Source: an uncultured Lentibacter sp.
Lineage (GTDB): Bacteria; Pseudomonadota; Alphaproteobacteria; Rhodobacterales; Rhodobacteraceae
Direction: 5' to 3'
Assembly (NCBI GenBank): GCA_947497495.1
Contig: CANMGT010000002.1
Location: 310,001 to 374,000, forward strand
Length of the DNA stretch: 64,000 nt
A model generated the notes under the pieces. The model was given only the letters and a program-made list of their open reading frames with translations. It was not told where the DNA came from and searched no databases. Positions 26,408-34,015 of this stretch are shown here, piece after piece (position 1 is the stretch's first letter; the number at the start of each line of letters is the position of its first letter). Made by a program: the position numbers and the translations under genes.

Positions 26408-27325
26408 CTATTTTGCAAGCGGGTGATGCGTATGAACAAGCTCGGCCAGCCGTTTTTCAAGCACATGGGTGTAGATCTCGGTGCTCGACAGGTCTGCATG
26501 GCCCAGCAACACCTGGATGGCGCGCAAGTCAGCGCCGTTTGACAAAAGGTGCGTCGCAAAGGCATGGCGCAGCTTGTGCGGGCTGACCTTGTCTGGCGAC
26601 ACCCCCGCTGTCACCGCGATCTCCTTGATCAGCAGATAAAAGCGGTGCCGCGTCATGTGGCCCAGTTTGCCATGCGAGGCAAAGAGAAAGCGCGAGACAG
26701 GCTTGCCCTTGGCGCGGGCGGCCTCTTCTGCGGCGTCGCGGGTTTTGAGCCAGTCTTGCATCAGCACCCGCGCGTCAGGCGACAGAGGCACAATCCGCTC
26801 TTTGCCGCCCTTGCCCAAAATCAGCAGCATCTTCGGATCACCCCGCGCGGCGGACACGGGCAGCGACACAAGTTCGCTCACGCGCATCCCCGTGGCGTAG
26901 AGCAGTTCCATCAAAGTGCTGTTGCGCAGTTTGTCGGCCTCCGAACGCCCCGTGTGCGCGGCGGCTTTGAGCAGGCGGTCGACCTCCTCCTCGCTAAGCA
27001 CTTGTGGCAGGGCTTTGCTGCGCCCCGGCCCTGAAATGTCGATAGCGGGGTTGTCGCAGCGCAGGCGTTCCTCATAGGCGAAGCGGAAAAACTGCTTGAT
27101 CGCCGACAGGCGCCGCGCCCGCGTTGCCACTGCCAGCCCCTGCGCGTCGCAACTGATCAGGTAGGCTTCAATGTCAGCCTTTGAGAGCTTGCCCGCGTCA
27201 TAGCCCTTGCTTTCAGCCCATCCGAGAAAGTCGTTCATGTCGCGTGCATAAGCCTGCAGCGTGTTCTTGGCAGAGCCGTCTTCTGCCGCCTTGGCTTCCA
27301 GAAACATGCCGAGCCAGTTTGACAT
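26408..27325 (-). CDS. xerD: tyrosine recombinase XerD
   Basis: A 305-residue recombinase that resolves chromosome dimers at dif with XerC. An N-terminal SAM-like core-binding domain (KNTLQAYARDMNDFLGWAE) precedes the catalytic domain, where the R-H-R-H-Y set is complete: GMRVSELVSL, SPHKLRHAFATHLL, LLGHADLSSTEIYTHV. Position beside aroK-aroB is the usual alphaproteobacterial setting for xerD. This is the housekeeping recombinase, not an island integrase. Confidence 0.92.
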   Translation of the reverse strand: MSNWLGMFLEAKAAEDGSAKNTLQAYARDMNDFLGWAESKGYDAGKLSKADIEAYLISCDAQGLAVATRARRLSAIKQFFRFAYEERLRCDNPAIDISGPGRSKALPQVLSEEEVDRLLKAAAHTGRSEADKLRNSTLMELLYATGMRVSELVSLPVSAARGDPKMLLILGKGGKERIVPLSPDARVLMQDWLKTRDAAEEAARAKGKPVSRFLFASHGKLGHMTRHRFYLLIKEIAVTAGVSPDKVSPHKLRHAFATHLLSNGADLRAIQVLLGHADLSSTEIYTHVLEKRLAELVHTHHPLAK

Positions 27326-27328
27326 GCT

Positions 27329-28891
27329 CTAGCTCTTACGCAAAAGCATTTGCAGCGCAGCACGGCGCGAGACGTCTTCAAGGCCCATTTGACGCAGGGC
27401 TCTGAGAGAGTCCGTCAGCGCTGTGTAATCGCCCTCAAGGCCACGCACCATGCCGCCCATGGCTGTGAGGATCGCCTCTCCAAGATGCGCCTGACTCATC
27501 AACTCTGTCAGCCGGGTTTGCGGCAGGGTTGTCGCGGGTGTAAAGCCGGCCTCAACCGCCAGGGCAAGCTGGCTGTTGAGCGCCTGCGCCCCAACCGGAG
27601 CGCCCTGCGCAAGGCTGGTGAGAAAGGCATTGCGCGCGCTGGCCCCGTTTGCTGGCGGCTTTGCTTCCTCGTAGGCCTTGGTCATCAGCGCCATTTCAAA
27701 CGCCAGTGTCGCAGCGGCCCCCTTCAGCTTGGCTTGCAGATTGGCTTGGGCCAGTTCGGGGACATAAATCTCGGCGAGGGCTTGCTCAAGGTGAACCTCT
27801 GCCAGAGCCTTGTGCCCCGCCAATAGGGCTGCGCCAAGCGCCTCCGGATCGGGGTGCGTAAGGGCTGCATCAAGGGTCTGAACTGCGCGTGCACGCTCCC
27901 AGACACCGCCCGAAGCAGAGGGCTTGCGGCTTGTGTAAAGGCCGAGTAACTCGTTGGCGGAGACAGCTTCAACGCGCGCCAGCCGCTCGGCAGCCTCTAG
28001 CTGGGCTTTCCAGCCTGCCAGATCACGCAGATCAGACACAGCGAAAGACAGCGGCAGAGAAGGCGTTGGAAGCGGGTTGCCGACAGCCTCATAGAGGCGG
28101 AATTCAAGCGGGCTGATGTTGCGTGGCGGCGCAAGGCTGGGGGCAAGCTCGGCGTAGTCAGGGTCCAAAAACGCCTGCAAGAGCCGCCGCTCAGAGGCGC
28201 TCAGCAGGTTCAACGCATTGGCACTTTCAAACAGCAAGCTCGCCTCTTCCCACGCGCCACCGCGCATGGAGCAGAAAATCTGCGCAGCATAGTCGTTTGT
28301 CAGCGCACGTGCGCCGTTGAGCGCGTCACAGGCCTTATCCTCAAGGCCCGCGTAGAGAGTAAGATCAAACAGCAAGTCAAAGTGTCTGGCGCTTTTCAGC
28401 GGCAGTTGCGCCAGCAGTTCAGCGGCGGGCTCTATGGCCCCGAAGGCGGCCAAACGCGTCGCGCGCTGTGTGAGAAATATCTCGGGATCAGCCCCTTGCG
28501 GCGGCTCGGCCTCGGCCAGAAGAAGCGTGTAGAACAGCTCTTGGATGGCCGGAATGTCGCGCGCATCGAGTTTTTGAATGAGCGCCTCGATGTCCGAAGA
28601 AGAGCTCTTTTTCCAGAGCGTTTCAGGCAGCCCCGTCACGCGAGACGGCAATAGCCCGACAGACGACACCAGCGTTTGCGCGCCAAGCGGCTGCACGGCA
28701 ACATCGGGAACAGATGCACTTGTCGAGACCGGCGCTTCCTTGACAGCATTGGGCAGCGGGAGCGCGGCTGGCGCGGCCGTAGGCGCGATCACCTGGCTCG
28801 GGTTGTCCAGCCAGTCGATCGCAGACAGGGGCGATTGCGCGGTAGCGGGCGCTGCAAAGAACAGGCAAACAAGGCTGGCTCTAATTCGCAT
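27329..28891 (-). CDS. exported alpha-helical protein of unknown function, 520 residues
   Basis: A signal peptide (MRIRASLVCLFFAAPATAQ) gives export to the periplasm. A Pro/Ala/Val-rich linker (about 30-90) is followed by an all-helical, Ala/Leu-rich region that reads like TPR-type solenoid repeats, for example LFDLTLYAGLEDKACDAL. I do not recognise the family. The start at 28891 was chosen because it begins the signal peptide; the frame is open further upstream. It overlaps the 49-aa gene by 11 bases and ends three bases before xerD, so the three form an operon. Confidence 0.75.
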   Translation of the reverse strand: MRIRASLVCLFFAAPATAQSPLSAIDWLDNPSQVIAPTAAPAALPLPNAVKEAPVSTSASVPDVAVQPLGAQTLVSSVGLLPSRVTGLPETLWKKSSSSDIEALIQKLDARDIPAIQELFYTLLLAEAEPPQGADPEIFLTQRATRLAAFGAIEPAAELLAQLPLKSARHFDLLFDLTLYAGLEDKACDALNGARALTNDYAAQIFCSMRGGAWEEASLLFESANALNLLSASERRLLQAFLDPDYAELAPSLAPPRNISPLEFRLYEAVGNPLPTPSLPLSFAVSDLRDLAGWKAQLEAAERLARVEAVSANELLGLYTSRKPSASGGVWERARAVQTLDAALTHPDPEALGAALLAGHKALAEVHLEQALAEIYVPELAQANLQAKLKGAAATLAFEMALMTKAYEEAKPPANGASARNAFLTSLAQGAPVGAQALNSQLALAVEAGFTPATTLPQTRLTELMSQAHLGEAILTAMGGMVRGLEGDYTALTDSLRALRQMGLEDVSRRAALQMLLRKS

Positions 28892-29030
28892 CAAGCTCCA
28901 CCGGAACCCGAATCTCTTCTGGTTTGGGAGAAAACTCGGGGTCAAAGATCGGGCCGATATAGGCATAGGCCACAAGCGCCAAGAACCCCAAAATGACAAG
29001 GTAGAACAGCCATTTGATAAGTCGTCCCAT
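28881..29030 (-). CDS. 49-residue single-span membrane protein
   Basis: The protein starts MGRLIKWLFYLVILGFLALV, which is one transmembrane helix, and ends with an acidic/Pro tail (FDPEFSPKPEEIRVPVEL). It is too small for usual gene callers, but its 3' end overlaps the start of the 520-aa exported protein by 11 bases, as expected of a coupled operon. From memory, similar short proteins occur next to xerD/aroK in other Rhodobacterales (unverified). No function is known. Confidence 0.65.
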   Translation of the reverse strand: MGRLIKWLFYLVILGFLALVAYAYIGPIFDPEFSPKPEEIRVPVELDAN

Positions 29031-29163
29031 AGTATTTTGCCTGTGCCTGCCTGTTTGCTCTGGTTTGTCTTTCTTACACTTATATCTGGCCTTTTGGGAA
29101 ATATCACGCCATTCAGTCATACAAATTGAAAAACCGCGAAGAAATGCCGACGGCTCTGGATAA

Positions 29164-29712
29164 ATGACATATAAGCTCAAGAAAACAATCATTCTTGTCG
29201 GCATGATGGGCGCTGGCAAAACGGCTGTGGGCAAAGCGCTTGCAGCCAAGATCGGCGCGCCGTTTCTTGATTCGGACGCCGAGATAGAACATGCCGCCAA
29301 CATGAGCATTCCCGAGATCTTCACGCGCGACGGCGAGGCCTTCTTTCGCGCCCGCGAAAGCGAAGTGCTGCAACGCCTGCTGGCAGACCCGAAAAAAAGC
29401 GTGCTCTCTACAGGCGGCGGCGCCTTTCTGGCCGAGGCAAACCGCAGCTTGATCAGCGCCGAGGGCGTCTCTGTGTTTCTCCAAGCAGACCTTGACCTGC
29501 TCTGGAACCGCGTGCGCCACAAAGAGACACGCCCCCTGCTCAAAACCCGCGATCCGCGCGGCACGCTTGGCAAGCTTTTCACCGAACGCGCGCCGATTTA
29601 CGCCTTGGCCGACATCACCGTCAAAGCCAACGCACACTACTCGATTGATAAGATGGCGAGCAAAGTGCTGGAAGCGCTCGGTACACGCCCGGATGTTCTG
29701 GAGACTTCGTGA
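29164..29712 (+). CDS. aroK: shikimate kinase
   Basis: A 182-residue P-loop kinase making shikimate 3-phosphate in aromatic amino acid synthesis. Walker A is GMMGAGKTAVGKAL. Shikimate-site residues appear in PFLDSDAEIEH and AFFRARESEVL, and Walker B/lid segments in LSTGGGAFLAEANR and RPLLKTRDPRG. Its stop overlaps the aroB start by one base (TGATG), so the two are coupled. It is divergent from the 49-aa membrane-protein operon. Confidence 0.96.
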   Translation: MTYKLKKTIILVGMMGAGKTAVGKALAAKIGAPFLDSDAEIEHAANMSIPEIFTRDGEAFFRARESEVLQRLLADPKKSVLSTGGGAFLAEANRSLISAEGVSVFLQADLDLLWNRVRHKETRPLLKTRDPRGTLGKLFTERAPIYALADITVKANAHYSIDKMASKVLEALGTRPDVLETS

Positions 29713-30818
29713 TGCAAGAAACAGTCCGCGTTGAACTGGGTGATCGCGCCTACGATATTCACATCTCGACAGGGCTTCTGGGCGAGGCCGGAGCGCGGAT
29801 TGCGCCGCTTCTGAGCCGCCCCCGCGTGGCGATCATCAGCGACGAACACGTCGCCGACCTGCATTTAACAACGCTTACCAAGTCTCTGGATACACAGGGT
29901 ATTTCCTGGTCAAACCTCTCGCTTCCACAGGGCGAAAGCACCAAGAGCTGGCCGCATTTGCAAAAGGTCGTTGACTGGCTGCTCAGCGAGCAAGTCGAGC
30001 GCGGCGATATCGTGATAGCCTTCGGTGGCGGCGTGATCGGAGACCTCGTCGGTTTCGCCTCCGCGATCCTGCGGCGCGGCGTGCGCTTTGTGCAGGTTCC
30101 CACATCTCTGCTGGCGCAGGTTGACAGCTCGGTTGGTGGCAAAACCGGCATCAACGCACCCCAAGGCAAAAACCTCATCGGCGCTTTTCATCAGCCCAGC
30201 CTCGTGCTTGCCGACATCGACGTGCTCGGCACGCTAACAGAGCGTGACTTTCTCGCAGGCTATGGCGAAGTCGCCAAATACGGCCTGCTCGGCGATGCCG
30301 CATTCTTCGACTGGCTCGAAGTCAACGGGCCAAAACTTGCCGCAGGCGATGTGCCCGCGCGCATTGAAGCTGTCCGCCGGTCCTGCCAGATGAAGGCCGA
30401 CATTGTCGCGCGCGACGAAACCGAACAGGGCGAACGCGCCCTGCTCAACCTTGGCCACACGTTCTGCCACGCATTGGAAGCCGCGACGGGCTACTCCGAC
30501 AGGCTGCTGCACGGCGAAGGCGTCGCCATCGGCTGCGCTCTGGCGTTTGAAACCTCCGCCCGCCTTGGCCTTTGTAGCCAAGAAGCTCCAAGTCGCGTGC
30601 GCGCCCACCTGAAAGACATGAAGATGAAAGTCGATCTATCTGATATTGAAGGTGAATTGCCTAACGCCGACGCGCTCATGGCCCTGATGATGCAAGACAA
30701 AAAAGTCAAAGCCGGCACGCTCAACTTCATCATGGCGCGCGACATCGGAGACAGCTTTGTCACCTCCGATGTCGATGCAGAGGTCGTCAAATCCGTTCTG
30801 ACAGACGCACTGTCCTAG
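29712..30818 (+). CDS. aroB: 3-dehydroquinate synthase
   Basis: It cyclises DAHP to 3-dehydroquinate, step two of the shikimate pathway, with NAD+ and a divalent metal. The NAD site FGGGVIGDLVGFASAILRRG, the active-site segment VPTSLLAQVDSSVGGKTGIN and the metal-binding LNLGHTFCHALE are present. The 368-residue length is normal. The start is the ATG at 29712, overlapping the aroK stop. Confidence 0.97.
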   Translation: MQETVRVELGDRAYDIHISTGLLGEAGARIAPLLSRPRVAIISDEHVADLHLTTLTKSLDTQGISWSNLSLPQGESTKSWPHLQKVVDWLLSEQVERGDIVIAFGGGVIGDLVGFASAILRRGVRFVQVPTSLLAQVDSSVGGKTGINAPQGKNLIGAFHQPSLVLADIDVLGTLTERDFLAGYGEVAKYGLLGDAAFFDWLEVNGPKLAAGDVPARIEAVRRSCQMKADIVARDETEQGERALLNLGHTFCHALEAATGYSDRLLHGEGVAIGCALAFETSARLGLCSQEAPSRVRAHLKDMKMKVDLSDIEGELPNADALMALMMQDKKVKAGTLNFIMARDIGDSFVTSDVDAEVVKSVLTDALS

Positions 30819-30893
30819 GCTTTCTTATTGCCCTATATATCCTGAGGGGTTAGCCCACCAACCTCGTGGTGCGACTTGCCGCGTCGAGAGGTT

Positions 30894-33314
30894 TTACGCG
30901 CGCAACTTCTCACCCTTGGGGTCAAACGGCGGCTCCTGCAGAATCCGCGCTTTGTGCGGCTTTCCGAGCACCATGACTTCGACGGTGTCGCCTTCGAACT
31001 CGGCCTTCACAAAGCCAAGTGCGAGGCTCATGCCAACGCTATAGCCATAGGCGCCAGAGGTCACGCGCCCCAGCGGCTCGGAACCTGCAAAGATAGGCTC
31101 GCCCCCCGTGGCATCGGCGTTTGAGGCCGTGACATCCGCCTCATCAAGCGCCAGCAACACGAGCCTCTCGCGCGGCGGCTTCGCCAGCACCTCGGCACAG
31201 GCCGTCTTGTTGAGAAACCCCTTGTCCAGCTTGCAAAGCCGTTCCAGGCCGACTTCCTGCGGCCAGTATTCGGGGCTGTACTCACGGCTCCAGCTGCCAT
31301 AGCCTTTCTCCACCCGCAAGCTCATCAGCGCGCGCGAGCCGACAGGCCCGGCGCCGTATTGCTCACCGAGTTTTAGCAGCATCAGATAAAGCGCGCGCTG
31401 GTCTTCTGTTTTGCAGTAAAGCTCCCAACCCAAGTCGCCCGTGAAGCTGACCCGCAGCGCGATACAGGCGATCCCGCCCATGTCGAGCATCTTCGAGCGC
31501 ATGAACGGCCAGTCCGCGTTTGACAGCGAGACATTCGTCATCTGTTGCAGCAGATCGCGCGCGCGCGGGCCGGCGATGTTGAAGCCGCAATAGTCTTCTG
31601 TCACGCACTCAAAGCTCACGCTGTCAGGCCGCTCCACGGCGTCATAAAAACGCTTCTGGTAGCGCTCGGCCATGCCCGACGACACCATCCAGAAGTCATC
31701 CTCGCCAAGCTTTGTCACCGTCGCATCGCCAGCAATTCCACCGCGCACGCCGATGAGCGGCGTCAGGCACGAGCGGCCCACTACCGAGGGCATCTTGTTG
31801 GCAAACACGGCGTTGAGCCAGTCTTGCGCCCCTGCTCCGCGCACGCGGTACTTGGCGAAGTTTGAAATGTCGATGATGCCCGCATTTTCGCGCAGCATTT
31901 TGCACTCTTCGCCCACAGGCCGCCACCAGTTCTGGCGGGTGAACCCGTCGGTGTCCTGCGTGCCTTCCGCCCTCGAGAACCACAGCGGATGCTCCCAGCC
32001 GTAGTTCAGCCCAAACACCGCGCCGCGCTGTTTTTGCACTTCATATGCCGGGCGTGTGCGCGCCGGGCGGCCAGCCGCGCGTTCCTCATTGGGGAAGTGG
32101 ATCTTGAAGCGGTTGGCGTAGCTGTCTTGCACCCGCGCCTTGGTGAAGGCCTTGTCGGCCCAGTCGCCAAAGCGTGCCATGTCCCAAGCGAACATGTCAT
32201 AGCACATCTCGCCTTCCACGATCCAGTCAGCAACCATAAGGCCCATGCCCGCAGACTGCGAGAAACCCGGGATGATACCATTACAGCAGAAATACCCCTT
32301 AAGCTCGGGCACTGGTCCGAGGATCACGTTGCTGTCGGGCGACCAGATCATCGGGCCGTTGATCACCCGCTTGATGCCCGCTGTGCCCACAACCGGAACA
32401 CGGTCGATCGCGCGCATCATGTTTTCCTCGATGCGCTCCAGATCATCAGGGAACAAGTCATGAGCGAAGTCGAGCGGCGTGCCTTCTTCGGCCCAAAAGC
32501 GCATGTCTTTTTCGTAGGCGCCCACAAGCAGCCCCTTGCCCTCTTGGCGCAAGTAATACTCGCCGTCGCGATCCGCGACCGAGGGTAAACGCCTGTCCAT
32601 CGCGTCGATCTCCGCGATGGTTTCGGTGACGAAATACTGGTGTTCTGTTGGCTGCAGCGGCAGCTCTATGCCTGCCAGTGCAGCCACTTCACGGCCCCAG
32701 AGGCCCGCCGCGTTGATCACCCAAGGCGTGGCGATGTCGCCCTTGGGCGTGCGCACGATCCAGCTCCCGTCTGGCTGCGCGTCTGTCGCCGTGACCGGCG
32801 TAAACCGCATGATCTCGGCCCCGCGCTGGCGTGCGCCGACGGCGTAGGCATTTGTTACGCCTGACGGGTCAACATTGCCGCCGTCCGGCTCCCACATGAT
32901 GCAGCGGATGCCGTCAAAGTTCACCAGCGGGTGCAGCTTTTCGGCTTCTTCGCGGGTGATTTCGTAGAAGTTCATCCCGTAGAGCTTGGCCTTGGCGGCT
33001 TGCAGGCGCAGCTGGTGCTCGCGCTCGACGGTTTGGGCGAGATAAAGCGAGCCGGGCTGAAACACGCCACAGCTTTGCCCCGTCTCGGCTTCAAGCTCGT
33101 TATAGAGGTTCATTGTGTAGTGCTGAAGGCGCGAGATATTGGCGCTGTCGTGAAGCCCGTGGATATTGGCCGCCGCGTGCCATGTGCTGCCTGACGTCAG
33201 CTCGTCGCGCTCAAGCAAGACAACATCTGTCCAGCCCAGCTTGGTAAGATGATAGAGGATCGAGCAGCCAATAACGCCGCCTCCGATGACAACAGCTTGG
33301 GCATGGGTGCGCAT
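30894..33314 (-). CDS. FAD-dependent dimethylglycine/sarcosine dehydrogenase-like protein with GcvT domain (paralogue 1)
   Basis: An 806-residue two-part enzyme. The N-terminal FAD oxidoreductase half begins VVIGGGVIGCSILYHLTKLG, and ELTSGSTWHAAANIHG carries the His that holds FAD covalently in relatives. The C-terminal half is a GcvT/aminomethyltransferase fold for tetrahydrofolate (LTPLIGVRGGIAGDATVTKL, GFNIAGPRARDLL, VSFTGDLGWELYC, RALMSLRVEKGYGSW). Relatives oxidise N-methyl groups of dimethylglycine, sarcosine or similar amines and load the C1 unit on THF. It is divergent from an HxlR regulator and the second paralogue. Confidence 0.88.
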   Translation of the reverse strand: MRTHAQAVVIGGGVIGCSILYHLTKLGWTDVVLLERDELTSGSTWHAAANIHGLHDSANISRLQHYTMNLYNELEAETGQSCGVFQPGSLYLAQTVEREHQLRLQAAKAKLYGMNFYEITREEAEKLHPLVNFDGIRCIMWEPDGGNVDPSGVTNAYAVGARQRGAEIMRFTPVTATDAQPDGSWIVRTPKGDIATPWVINAAGLWGREVAALAGIELPLQPTEHQYFVTETIAEIDAMDRRLPSVADRDGEYYLRQEGKGLLVGAYEKDMRFWAEEGTPLDFAHDLFPDDLERIEENMMRAIDRVPVVGTAGIKRVINGPMIWSPDSNVILGPVPELKGYFCCNGIIPGFSQSAGMGLMVADWIVEGEMCYDMFAWDMARFGDWADKAFTKARVQDSYANRFKIHFPNEERAAGRPARTRPAYEVQKQRGAVFGLNYGWEHPLWFSRAEGTQDTDGFTRQNWWRPVGEECKMLRENAGIIDISNFAKYRVRGAGAQDWLNAVFANKMPSVVGRSCLTPLIGVRGGIAGDATVTKLGEDDFWMVSSGMAERYQKRFYDAVERPDSVSFECVTEDYCGFNIAGPRARDLLQQMTNVSLSNADWPFMRSKMLDMGGIACIALRVSFTGDLGWELYCKTEDQRALYLMLLKLGEQYGAGPVGSRALMSLRVEKGYGSWSREYSPEYWPQEVGLERLCKLDKGFLNKTACAEVLAKPPRERLVLLALDEADVTASNADATGGEPIFAGSEPLGRVTSGAYGYSVGMSLALGFVKAEFEGDTVEVMVLGKPHKARILQEPPFDPKGEKLRA

Positions 33315-33482
33315 TGGCGTAACTCTCTTTTGGCTTGGTCGCTTGTCCTTCTAGCAGAATTGGCGCGACTTGCCCCGCAGAGATAGCCCGAAGCCGACAT
33401 CAGGTGTCGCTCAAGTGCATTTGCGGCAGTTTCTGTTTGGCATTTATTTTTTTGCAAAAAGGTAGCCACTTCCCATTTGCTT

Positions 33483-33518
33483 ACAACTTACTTTTGTATA
33501 GTTAGTTTACCAACTTAC
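33483..33518 (+). promoter_or_regulatory. repeated CAACTTAC motifs upstream of hxlR, candidate operator
   Basis: ACAACTTAC and CCAACTTAC occur 27 bases apart in the AT-rich control region between the two divergent genes, with TATAGT between them. HxlR proteins usually bind such short repeats near their own promoter, so autoregulation and control of both flanking flavoprotein genes is plausible but inferred. Confidence 0.4.
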
Positions 33519-33542
33519 AAAAATACCCAAAAGAGACTAGCT

Positions 33543-33920
33543 ATGCTTTCACAACTCAGCCTCGATCTGCTTCTTTCTGACGATGCCGCAGACAAGCCCG
33601 CGTCCTGCACTGACGAAGAGGCCTTTGGCCTTGCGGCTGATGTTTTGGCGGGCAAATGGACGGCACCGTTGGTGCGCGAGCTTCTGAGCGGCACTAAGCG
33701 CTACTCACAACTGCAAAACGCGCTGAGCGGCGTGTCTCCGAAAATGCTCACAGCACGTCTGCGCTTGCTGGAAGACGCAAGGCTTGTCACCCGCAAGGTC
33801 TACGCAACTGTGCCCCCCAAAACCGAATATCGCCTTACCGAACTTGGCCGCGAGCTGGCACCTGTTGTCGCGGCTATGACAACTTTCGGCGCCCAACTGG
33901 CCCTGGCCCGCGCAGGCTAG
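33543..33920 (+). CDS. HxlR-family transcriptional regulator
   Basis: A 125-residue winged-helix regulator. The core is DVLAGKWTAPLVRELLSGTKRYSQL, then GVSPKMLTARLRLLEDARLV and the wing TEYRLTELGRELAPVV. This reads as the typical HxlR pattern, although the usual N-terminal Cys is replaced by an SCTDEEAFG stretch. The start at 33543 is preceded by an AAGAGA sequence. It lies between two GcvT-type flavoprotein genes, so it probably responds to their methylated-amine substrates (inference). Confidence 0.85.
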   Translation: MLSQLSLDLLLSDDAADKPASCTDEEAFGLAADVLAGKWTAPLVRELLSGTKRYSQLQNALSGVSPKMLTARLRLLEDARLVTRKVYATVPPKTEYRLTELGRELAPVVAAMTTFGAQLALARAG

Positions 33921-34015
33921 GGCCGCCAGCGACACAAGCTGTCGCATTCTCTCTTGCCCTGCTCCGCCATCCGCCTCAGACTTGCGCAAAACCACGCGTG
34001 CCTGAGGAGATATTC

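Noticed and set aside
26408..27325. Phage or island integrase
   Set aside because: Sequence and neighbourhood fit housekeeping XerD beside aroK-aroB; no mobile genes surround it.
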